A stretch of 64,000 nucleotides of DNA from Periconia sp. R9002 (lineage: Eukaryota; Ascomycota; Dothideomycetes; Pleosporales; Periconiaceae). Made by a program: the position numbers and the translations under genes. Below, in pieces: positions 1 to 9,762 of the stretch; positions within the stretch are counted from its first letter, which is position 1; each line of letters opens with the position of its first letter. Under the pieces are notes generated by a model. The model ran no database searches, was not told where the DNA came from, and saw only the letters and a program-made list of their open reading frames with translations. Location of the stretch: the NCBI GenBank assembly GCA_023627715.1, contig JAMAHW010000102.1, positions 1 to 64,000 on the forward strand, given 5' to 3'.

Positions 1-4
1 AAAG

Positions 5-62
5 TATACTAAAATTTGACATATGTATACTATTTCTGACATCTGTATACTATATCTGACAG
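5..62. repeat. Short tandem repeat, about 20-21 bp unit, 3 copies
   Basis: Three imperfect copies of a unit containing 'tatacta...tgacat' follow each other at the window edge. The array may extend to the left. No coding potential is visible. Confidence 0.6.
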
Positions 63-969
63 GTTCTTACCTATTCTAGTAAGCCCTCTCCTTTTCAATC
101 ACGCTGAGGGTAGGGGGGGGGGGGGCATGTTTTTACGAAAACCATAATAGTACATGTCTGGCAGGGGTTACGTCGCGAACAGAACAACCACAACCGCTTG
201 CGACATTGGAGAACCCTTCCGGAACTGAATATGCAATTCATAGTTCACTGCGTTCTGTGCCTCAAGCCAGATTGTACGCCATACAGGGTTGAGATGGATG
301 GTAGACGGTAGTTTCTCTTGCGACCCGCACCGGCCAGAGGGTTGCGTGCAAAGCAATGGTACCTAGAAATGGTTGAGAAGAGTGCTGTATGCAGCTCTAG
401 ATAGTGTAGAGTTTTGCCAAGCATGGAAAGCGATGGGTAAGAGATGTTGATTGTAAGCCTGCGAGCCACCAACGGATGTCGAGACAGGTGGTACATTGGT
501 GATGGCGTTTGAGGCTGATTGTATTGATTGTAAGGGTGACCTGTGGTACAGCCTCGAGAAATTAAGGTCTCCAGCGTCCGTCCGAAAGCGACTGATAGAA
601 ATTCAGATTGATGGTAAACACGCAGGGGGACCAGGCTTAATACTTATGTGATTGACCGTGGCACTACTCTCGTTCTGCACTAGTGTGTGAGCGTTGTTTG
701 GCCCGCGCAATCCTTCAGCACGCTGGAGTACACGTCAGCACGTTAAAGGGAATGGGAATTCGAATGCCTTGAACCTCAGGAGTGGCTTCTCAGGCCTTCA
801 TTCATAAACGACATCACATCGGACAGTGACCATCGAACAACATCGAGCTCTGCATATAAATACTACATAAATGAACGCTCTTGCTCATACGCCTATACAG
901 ACAGCATAACTTGGCCATAGCTCAGCGCATTCTTTCACCCCAGGGTTCCACTTGTAAAAGTCCGAGAGC
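63..969. other. Gene-poor stretch left of the LysM pseudogene
   Basis: It holds a run of 13 G at about 113-125 and only short overlapping frames without family motifs. I see no gene here. Confidence 0.4.
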
Positions 970-3023
970 TCATGCCAGCTTCATTGGCGATTCCCCAGCA
1001 TCCATCCCCCTCTGCGACCACATACCATTTCTTGCACGAAAATATGACGCCTGCTGGGTCTCCGCAAGTGGAGGCACGCTCCCAAACGACGTGGGCTTCG
1101 GCGTAGAGCCTCCAGTGGTCGTTGATGACTTGGACTGGGTGGGCGTAGCCGTGAGCGAGGAGGAGCCCTCATCTGAACAGAAGATCGATACGTTAGCGAG
1201 GATGATTCCAACCCAAGCACTCACAGGGGACGTGGACATACTTTTGTAGATGCAGTGGCTTTTGCCCGCTTGCAGCGTGCAGGAGTCTTTGGAAAGGCTC
1301 GGATTCCAGGCCAGCAGTTGCTCCACCGTGATGTCTACTCCTGCCGCCCACGAGTCGCAACTGTTTGCTTCACTCAGGTCGAAGCCGTCAATCACATCGC
1401 CAAGCCACGACTCGAACGCGTTCTCGTAGTATTCGCAGTCGTCGGCTGTCCCTAAGGCTGTCGCAGAGAGCGGCTGGGTACCTACAGGAGTGTATGGCTC
1501 CGTTGGCTCTGGTGTCGGCTTGGGAAAGACGGTCAGAGGAGTGGAAACCAGGTAGCCAGAGTATGTTACAATGTTTCCAACAGGCTTAACACAGTACGAT
1601 GTCTTCAACCATAAGTTGGAGCACTTGTCATCAACTTACGGATTGAGGAAGTAGAAGTCTTTCACAGTGATACCGAAGGCCAGGGAGATGCTATCACACA
1701 AATCACCCTCCTGGGTAAGGTACCACTTCCCGCAGTGCTTATTAGATTAGCTCTGTGCGTCATCTAGCACAGGAGCGTCTATCTCAACAGCATCGCCCTC
1801 ACCAGGCTTTATAACTCCATTAGGTGGGCTGTTTTTCTTGTCAGAACGCGGTAGAGATAACACAGTGAGGAGGACAGCCACCTACCTAATGCACAAGTTC
1901 CAGCCGTACCAGGTCAACAGGTCATTGCACCAACTACTGAGCATAGGGTTCCATGCCATCAGCTGCGGCTTGATTATATGCGCGAAATCTACTATCGCAT
2001 CGCAAGTCTCATACATCTCCAGCTAATAGGTTTCGCATTTCGCCGGCAAGCAGATCTAAGACCCAGGGGTTAGTAGCACGTTGCAGCTGATATCGAAGCC
2101 GTTCGCCTTGATAATACTACGTGTCGAGACGCCCTAGCTGACAGATATAGACACGCAAGTGTCTTCCTCCTGTACAGTATATGTGCTGACACACGTGCGA
2201 GCTCGCGAGGGAGCTGTGTCAGTCGCCTTGATAGCGTATAATGTTGGTGTGGCGTATTCGTAGCCCGTTGCCTTACAGCTTGAGGTCAGAGAAGCAAAGT
2301 CAGCAGCACCAGCCTCGTCGAACCCAAAGAGAGAAGACAGCTAGACCTTCTAGACTTTAAGCTCGCATTCCGAGCAGATTTGCGCAGATGTCTAGTTTAA
2401 GCTACTGCCTTCTTTTTGCTATTTTGCGACAACGGACTCGCAGTATTCGCCCGGTTTGCTATCGCAATCTGAATCAGCAGGTAAGGCCGTCACAGATTTC
2501 TTTAGGTTTGCTTACGACTTGGGATACCCTATTTGTATAGCGTAGAGGTATCGGTCGGCAAGGAATGTTGCTACAACAATGTCAACGACAATGGCTACCA
2601 CATAGAGTATCATCGACAAACCTGGATAAGCCACGCTCGCACCAGGAACCATCACGTGCGTCTCAGAATTGCATGCCTTCTCGATTTCTTTCTTCGTATT
2701 CTCGAGATCCGCGGCGCAGTTCGTTTCGCAGATTTGCTCCAATAGTTTGTTGTCTTCCAGCAGACCGAAACTTGCTGCACTGCGAATTAACATGTTCACA
2801 GCCGTCTCATTCACAAATGAATTCATCTTTAAACGGTATACCTAGTTCCCGCATATGTCGAAAGCCATCGGGGACATAAAGAGGCCGTCTTGTTCACAGC
2901 AGCAAGACAGGCAGCACTAAGGCCGAGGAACTCAGTGGGGAACAGAGCATTTGGGATCTGCTGTGCAAGGGATGGTAATCCTATACACAGACGGAGTAAT
3001 GCGATAGAGAATCTGGACTTCAT
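970..3023 (-). pseudogene. Multi-LysM secreted protein, disrupted by many TAA/TAG codons
   Basis: Spliced model complement(970..2458, 2516..2779, 2842..3023), 645 codons. The start gives a hydrophobic leader (MKSRFSIALL...). A Cys-rich N-terminal region follows, then four LysM-like segments at about 2050-2200, 1890-2040, 1590-1745 and 1230-1455, joined by Ser/Thr/Pro linkers. This is the usual order in large fungal LysM proteins, which bind chitin or related glycans outside the cell. Both introns (57 and 62 bp) have GT...AG ends and correct phase, and there is no frameshift. Exon 3 nevertheless carries in-frame stops at 2419, 2392, 2350, 2341, 2134, 2056, 2023, 1747 and 1636 (lowest base of each). 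A tenth at 1882 may instead overlap a splice donor. Every one is TAA or TAG; none is TGA. The gene cannot make the full protein. Neighbouring genes end normally at TAA/TAG, so codon reassignment is not the explanation. Confidence 0.85.
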
Positions 3024-3874
3024 CACTACTAAAGAGTGCTACGGCGGAATAGAGGAATTCGGTTGGCCGCTTTGTATACGAACCATCTCTCCCAGCTATA
3101 CCCGGCTTTGTGAGTAACCTTGTTCGCGGAGCCTCTCCAAGATGTCTCGGTAGATCGTAACGCTTGGGCGGCAGGGGCTGAACTTTGTAGGAAACTATAA
3201 TGCGGCATGCTGTAAACGGCCGTTCCTATATGTAGCACTTGAGGTGCGGTGAGAGTGTAAGTATCCTAGCACCGAGGAAGTGCCAAGAGGCCGTCTGAGA
3301 GAATACTTCAAATAGCTATATTGCGGCACAGCACGGCGAAATGTTCGACACATCGTGCTTATGGCGACACACTACACCGGTACCATTATTGATGATTGAC
3401 AGTGCGGCACAGCACTGTGAAAAACTTTTAACATTTCAGCTGGCTAAATTCAGCAGCTGTAAAGATCACACCGTATACTCTCCCCTGAATATATGTCTGG
3501 AAGACGAACAGAGCTATGTTCAGGCGGGCAAATAAAGGATGTTCTTGGGAGCTACGTCTTCAAAGTAATCAGTGCTGGTGTCGACGTTTCTTCTTCGCAA
3601 TTGATTGGTGTAATCAGTCACGGTAAAATTGTTAATATTCCAAAAACAATTTTAGCTTTAATTATAAATAGTTGGAAAAGTGTATAGAAATGTAATTTTA
3701 ATAATGTATAAAAATTATTATTCTTAAAAAAAAGTCAATTCTAGTAATTTACTAGGTTACTATGAATCCATCATGTGATGTGTACATAAATTTCTGTTTC
3801 CGCTCTTAAACGCCTTCGCTATGCCTTAATAGGAAATAAGAACAAAAACAAAACATAAAGTCTGCCGCCTTTGC
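3024..3874. other. AT-rich gene-free spacer
   Basis: No gene seen. Two direct copies of 'gcggcacagcac' lie near 3324 and 3403. The part from about 3600 to 3760 is markedly AT-rich with long A/T runs, in line with decayed DNA beside the LysM pseudogene. The right end holds the 3' flank of PCF11. Confidence 0.5.
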
Positions 3875-5710
3875 TCAATGAGCACGAACTTTCTTGCCTG
3901 AGGCGGGCGTGCCAACCTCTGCCTTGCGTTTTCCGAGGACAGAGTCCGGCGTATTCGGCATTGCAATACCTGCTCCTCTGCTGTACTCCTCGTAGCATGT
4001 CGCGTGATAGATCTTTCCACCTACTTGCAAAGCATCCATCCACACGAAATCGTTGGCCTCCACTAGCCACTGCGGATCGAACTTTTCTTGGCAGATTGGG
4101 CACGGAGCCTGGCCCATTACGGTATCTTGAGGAACAGGGACATATCGATCCTTAGCTTGCTTTTTCAAGACAGTGCCGGACCCCGGGGCACCACTGTTGG
4201 TCTGATCAGGCGACGTCTCATCCATTTCACGGTAATCTACCCATTCCTTCTCACTGATATACCAGCTCCGATGAATGCCACGTTTGGCAGCATCGGGGTC
4301 TTTGACTTTGAAGTGCCAATCCATATGGCGAGCCTTTTTCTCCTTGCCTTGAGGGGTAGCTTCGAATCGCCGGCCACATGTAGAGCACAGATTCGGATAT
4401 GCTTCGTACAATCTTGAGATGAGATGAAATCGCGGCTGTTTCAACGAAGCGGTGGTTAGCTCGATTTCGCCGAGGACGTATGTAGGGGCGGAAGACTGTC
4501 GTGTCATAGGTTCAGACGCTGAAGGCGTTGGACCAGCTGGAGTTCCTGGAAGCGGGAGTCCCTTGAGAGCATTTAAAGTATATGACAGCCATTCAGGACT
4601 TCCCTGAACAGGTGCGGCAGGTGATGGTTGAGGCGGGATTGGCGGGTTGGTGTTTTGAGGGGGGAATAAAGGGAAAGGAGTTGCAGGCGGGAATGAAGGG
4701 AAGTGGTTTTGAGGCGGCTGTATTGCAGGAGCCTGCTGCTTGGCTGTAGGGTTGCTGTACAGAGAAAGAAGCTCTGCAAGATTATTTGTATGCGCTGGTA
4801 TTGGCTGCGCGGGCGGTTGTGGAGCTGGAGCTGAGATCGCGGGGATTTGTACTGGCGTTGAAGACATTGCTCGAAGCCAGTCTCCTAAATTTAGAGTTGG
4901 GATAGGGTTGGAGGGGGCGGGGAGGGCGGTAGAGGGCGGCCCCAAGCTCCTGACTTGCATGCGAACAGCTTCAAGGTCTTGAGCTGGTAGAGTCTGTGTA
5001 TCCAGCACCTTCTTTAGCTGCAATAGAGCATTTAATCTAGTATGAAGAGCAGTGTCAGAAGGGCGATAAGCGAAAGCTTGCTGCGAATTTGAGATCAATT
5101 TGCCGACTTCTGCTTTCAAGTCTTCCAAGTCATTCGGGGACTTGGGCAACGAAGATGATTGAGGAGCGGCATATCGGGTTCCATTCTGGGGTGGAGTTGG
5201 AGTATTTCGCCAAATCGCGTTCGCGGCAGGTCTGGGGGGCAAGGCGTGTATTGGTCGAACGACTGGAGTTGCTTGAACTGCTGATCGGAATTTGTTGAGC
5301 GCATTCTCAATGTCACCAGTCACTTCGGGAGAGAACACCGGATGCGGATCCATAGAATCGGGCACAGGCTGTTTCCACGTCCGCAGCAAGCCTTCCATAG
5401 CCTTACGTGTGGCTTCGTCGATCACTAGGTATGCGTCCATGAAGGTACGATAGAGGTTGCGGCCGAGGTAGACAGTGTACGGTGTTCCGACATTCTTGAC
5501 GATAGAATCAAGCACGTATAGGGCTGGAAGTTTCCATTCGGGGCGCGTCGTTCTGATGTGATTCTCCAGCTCCCGTGATATTGCCTGCGCATATTCTGTG
5601 TTCTCTTTCGCGATAACGGTTAGATTGCTAATCTCAGGCCTGCTATTGAGCTTTAAGTCCTGCAAAGCGTCCCTGAAGTCGGCAGCAACCTCATCTGAAG
5701 ACGAAGACAT
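3875..5710 (-). CDS. PCF11: Pcf11, subunit of pre-mRNA cleavage factor IA
   Basis: Single exon, 611 residues. Residues 1 to about 135 form a CTD-interacting domain (CID): the helices include the motifs 'ISRELENHI' and 'LPALYVLDSIVKNVG'. In this family the CID binds Ser2-phosphorylated RNA polymerase II CTD and links transcription to 3'-end cleavage and termination. A long Pro/Gln-rich middle (about 140-410) follows. Near the C-terminus are two zinc-finger-like segments: C-x2-C...H...H ('CSTCGRRF' to 'HMDWH') and C-x2-C...H-x2-C ('CPICQEKF' to 'HATCYEEY'), as in other Pcf11 proteins, where this region contacts Clp1/Rna14-Rna15 partners. The start is the first ATG and opens directly into the CID. 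It is divergent from IWS1 with 273 bp between the starts. Confidence 0.93.
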   Translation of the reverse strand: MSSSSDEVAADFRDALQDLKLNSRPEISNLTVIAKENTEYAQAISRELENHIRTTRPEWKLPALYVLDSIVKNVGTPYTVYLGRNLYRTFMDAYLVIDEATRKAMEGLLRTWKQPVPDSMDPHPVFSPEVTGDIENALNKFRSAVQATPVVRPIHALPPRPAANAIWRNTPTPPQNGTRYAAPQSSSLPKSPNDLEDLKAEVGKLISNSQQAFAYRPSDTALHTRLNALLQLKKVLDTQTLPAQDLEAVRMQVRSLGPPSTALPAPSNPIPTLNLGDWLRAMSSTPVQIPAISAPAPQPPAQPIPAHTNNLAELLSLYSNPTAKQQAPAIQPPQNHFPSFPPATPFPLFPPQNTNPPIPPQPSPAAPVQGSPEWLSYTLNALKGLPLPGTPAGPTPSASEPMTRQSSAPTYVLGEIELTTASLKQPRFHLISRLYEAYPNLCSTCGRRFEATPQGKEKKARHMDWHFKVKDPDAAKRGIHRSWYISEKEWVDYREMDETSPDQTNSGAPGSGTVLKKQAKDRYVPVPQDTVMGQAPCPICQEKFDPQWLVEANDFVWMDALQVGGKIYHATCYEEYSRGAGIAMPNTPDSVLGKRKAEVGTPASGKKVRAH

Positions 5711-5983
5711 GATGGGTAGTGACCTCTGTATGATTAGCTAAACAAAGCGTCCGAGCACAAGACCAAGTGAGAGACGCTTTGCTGACTCAGCAAGATCGGC
5801 AGTTCATTGTTCCGACAGCGTCCGTGCTCTTTGAATGAACCATGGATCTTGCTGCTGCCCTTCTTTCTCATTCACATATACCACTTCGACAATCTTCGAA
5901 CACGCTATCTTATCATTTGTTGCACGCTAAACACTCGAAATTGTAAACCCTGACTTCTTGCAAACAAGAAACTGTCAGTAGCC
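5711..5983. promoter_or_regulatory. Shared divergent promoter of PCF11 and IWS1
   Basis: 273 bp separate the two start codons. Both genes must start transcription here, so the promoter is probably bidirectional. I see no clear TATA box; the IWS1 side is CT-rich. Confidence 0.55.
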
Positions 5984-7435
5984 ATGGATGACGTCCAGTT
6001 CGTCCGATCGCATTCCAACTCTCCTCTTCCAGAAGCTGGAAATGACCCTGACGACCCTCTACGCCCCGAGATCGACGAAGAGAATTCTACTCCAAACCCT
6101 CCTGTTGCGGCTCCCGATCAAGATATGGAGGTTACGGAGGAAAAGGCCGAGATGCCCGACCCAGACGATGTTCAAGAAGCTGGTCTCTCCGACAATGAGT
6201 CGGTTCTTTCCGAGCTCGACGATGAACAATTCGACACCTTTGATGCCAGCAATATTGCGATTGAGGAGCGTCCTGCGCAGGTGATAGATGATACAAACGT
6301 CAATCTAATTGGAGTACACAAAAGGAAAAGGGCTGAAGGCGAGGGTGATCAACCGAAAAAGAAGAAGAAGAAGACGGAGAAGACACGCAGGAAGAAGAAC
6401 AAGGACGCAGATACCGAGGAGGGTGATGAGGGCACTGCGGCTTCGAGTCGAAGCAAGCGTTCGAAGAAAACCAGGGAGGGGAGAGCCAAGGCCAGTCCAG
6501 AGGCAGAACCTGAGGAGAATTTAACGCCGGAAGAGCGTATGTATTAAGGAACTGGAATAATTTACATCAACTGACAATGCCAGGTCGAAAACGCGCCCTT
6601 GACCAACAAATCAACGCTATTGTGAAGCCAGGTGCTTCCCGTCGACGTAAGAAGGGTGATATCGATCTGGAGGGGATGGCAGATGCCGAGATCGAGGATA
6701 TGCGCAAGCGCATGGCCTCCGCCGCGGAACGCGACAACGAAGGTCGAAAGGTCGGCGAGCCAGCCCGCCACAAGCTCAGACTACTTCCCGAAGTGGTTGC
6801 TCTCCTCAATAAGAATACGCTCAAAGAGTCTATCGTCGATCCCGATACCAACCTGCTGGAAGCTGTGCGCTTCTTTCTCGAACCTCTTAGCGATGGGAGC
6901 CTCCCTGCGTATGACATCCAAAAGGAGCTTTTTGCTGCATTGGCGAAACTCCCAATCAACAAAGAGAGTTTAGTTGCGTCCGGCATTGGCAAGGTTATCA
7001 TTTTCTACTGCAAAAGCCCGCGACCAGAGTTGAACATCAAACGGCAAGCTGAGCGCTTGTTTACCGAGTGGAAGCGCCCCATTCTGAAAAGAACCGATGA
7101 CTATCGCAAGAAAGAGTTTGCGCAGGCAGATTATGACCCAACGTAAGTCTTGTTTCTTACCATGTATTTTGTGGATAACTAACGCGAAAACTAGTAATCT
7201 TCCCACTCGAAATACAACCCAGAGCAGTCAGGCAGCGGCCGCAGCAGCCGCGAGAGCCAAGGCTCTCGCACCTGAACGGAACTTTGTGCGCGCGCGAATG
7301 GAACCTTCTAGGGAGACCTACACTATTGTTCCCAAGAGCAATGTTACATTCAACGGAGAAAGGCAGCGAGGATCTGGCGGCGGTGAAGATATTTTGAGGA
7401 AGATTAAGGGTAGGGGTGGACGCACTGGTCGATAG
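5984..7435 (+). CDS. IWS1: Iws1/Spn1 transcription elongation factor
   Basis: Join(5984..6536, 6584..7142, 7195..7435), 450 residues; introns of 47 and 52 bp with GT...AG ends and matching phase. The first about 180 residues are acidic and then Lys-rich (a KKKKKK run), i.e. a disordered tail. A conserved core follows from about residue 185: 'LTPEERRKRALDQQI' and then the TFIIS N-terminal-type helical bundle, including 'LLEAVRFFLEPLSDGSLPAY' and the stretch from 'LAKLPINKESL' to 'AERLFTEWKRPI'. Iws1/Spn1 binds Spt6 and works with elongating RNA polymerase II in the nucleus on mRNA processing, export and chromatin. The C-terminus has an Ala-rich segment and an Arg/Gly end. It faces away from PCF11. 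Confidence 0.92.
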
Positions 7436-9762
7436 ATTGGTAAGCTTTGACGGAGTGGCCGTTCTGGGTTGAGTTTTCAATCGGTATCTCCATCACCATC
7501 CCCTTGAGGCAGGATGAGCCTTGATCTACTCCCATTGGGAGCTGTTTTCATTGAGCGTGTATAACAGTGGGGTATCAAACGTTTCTAGCAATCAGTCTCA
7601 TCTCTCTTTCACTTGAACAGTTGAGGAATTTTCATACCCACAAAATGACGAGGGCATTATCGATACATGCATAATTAACAGCTCAGCAGCTGTGATGACC
7701 TATCCCAACACCTGCTCCCTGCGCCTCGCCGTCATCGAAGTGAAGAATTATTATGTATGCATTTAGTTTGCAAGCCACACCGTCCGGTCAACAAACCGTT
7801 GGATCGTCAGCCCCTTATCCGCTTCAGCTGCTAGGCAAACAAGGCAGTAGGTTAGCTACTGCAATACAGCGACAACGTCTCAATGCTTACGGTCATTGTA
7901 AAATCAGCCTATCGTCTCTTTGCAGAGCGTTTCGTTGTCGGTGTACGCACTCACCCGGATTGAATCGAGGTTCTAAGCTTGTGTAGACAATTACCTGTGG
8001 CTCGATAGAGCCGACCTTTCGCAAGACTTGTACTTGAAATAAAATGACCAACCTCACTACTTACCTAGTTACTTGTGACGTTCCACGCCCCAAGAGGATA
8101 CATGTATAAATAACCACCAAAACTCAATAGGTAAGTGGAGACCATTATGTGTTAGGTAAAGCTCGCTTACGTTCAACTGTCACTGTCTCGTGAGGGCAGA
8201 CTCGTATATATACGAGGTAACGGCCATGGAGTGGTGGAATGTTCGGCCCGCAGCAGGTATGTGGGGGAAAGCTTGAATTTATCTTAGAAACATGGCTTGA
8301 AGATGAACGTGGGGTGACGCAGCATGCACAAGACAATGAGGGTTGCATTGTGCATATGGATGGAATTCAACGCGCAATCGAAAAGAATTGATAGGTGCAC
8401 AGTTTGGGGCATCACATGGCAAGAACATGTCATCTGCCGCAATGCTACAAAGCGGGTCAGTAGGAGACAGGGTGTCACTGTTCCGTTTTAATGCACATCT
8501 GGCTGGGTATGCAGTGAAAGCCGTACTTCAACACGTGAGCAATTTTTTCCTCGTCTTATCATTGATGTGTTGAAACTTTTAGGTTCCTAAGTAGTATATT
8601 ACAGGGCATAGAATAACGACTTTCGAAATACTAAGAGCATTTGAATAGCTCTTGACAGATGGTATCTAGAATGAGATAACATATCAAGCAACATTAATCA
8701 TTCTCTCACAATGCAATTCTTACCATTTTGCAAGACATGGGATGGAAGACCCTTAAGCGGATGGTATAACAAATGGATAGATATCTGCGAAGTAAGTATG
8801 TAAAAAATATAATATAAGTCAATAACGCTCTACCACATCATATCCAGAAATCCTTGCTACTGGGTGTTAGGTTCACGATAAGTGGTCCTGGTAGCGGTGC
8901 GGGCAGGGCTTAGCGAGCTAGGAATCCTTTTTAGATTGACGGGAGAATATTACCGATCGGAAGGATGTGTGCAAGGAAAGTCATCCTATATCTTATTGGC
9001 ATGTGGTTTTCCTACATGTCCAGGAACCTTGCATAGCGGCATTTTGCTCATTATGGAAAGAGGTGGGCACAGCCAGTAAACGCTATTTTTGGAACTTTGG
9101 GCGGGGCGAAGCTCGTACATGTACATTTGAACGTATGCACAGATATCAATCCATACGAGAAAGCTCAAAGATACAACGAAGATGACGCGTAATTAGTCGT
9201 TGTCGAACGTTAACAATATCATACATATGCGACAGCCTTTGGTGGGACTGTTACCACTGTCCCCTTTAGTTGTTTATGCCTGGAAGGTGTACCCACCCGC
9301 GTGAAATAGACATTAGCCGTCTACAAGAGTCGTTGCTTTCGTATCCGGCCTCCGAAGAGGATCCGTGAACCCCGTCCGAAGCCTCCCTAAACCAAAGGCT
9401 CGCCGGCGATCTTAATCATACAACTTCTTACCCAATTGCTTTTGAAGTATGGCCCCAGATCAAGGTTCTGCCCTTCACCGGACCAGTTCTATTCTGCCCG
9501 TTTTCTCCTTTTTATATTCCTCTGAAAGCCACTCACGTGCCTTGCGAATGCATGGCCAAGTTAGAATACAGTATTGGAAATCGATCACCCAACCTCGTTA
9601 TTCCCCGCTACCGTCCATTTGCCGCGCAACAGTTACTCATTTTTCAACACCCGCAAGAGTCGCGTACAAACTATAGGTATTGTCAATCCGGGTCTCTTCG
9701 TAGGAGCAGTAAGAAGATATTCTATCATGACCAGAGACCCTATTATCAGCGAATCCTGACGT
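7436..9762. other. Intergenic region between two converging genes
   Basis: About 2.3 kb with no ORF that shows a family motif, codon bias or splice structure. It must hold the 3' ends of IWS1 and of the gene at 9763. I see no tRNA-like B box. Confidence 0.5.

Noticed and set aside
2512..2514. Another in-frame TAA in the LysM pseudogene
   Set aside because: It lies inside a phase-correct 57-bp intron (2459-2515), so it is not a nonsense codon.
2826..2831. Apparent frameshift between two N-terminal LysM-gene frames
   Set aside because: A GT...AG intron (2780-2841) joins them in phase; no indel is needed.
970..3023. Reassignment of TAA/TAG to glutamine in this organism
   Set aside because: IWS1, HDA1, GAPDH, ATP2 and CLPX all end at TAA or TAG where their families end.
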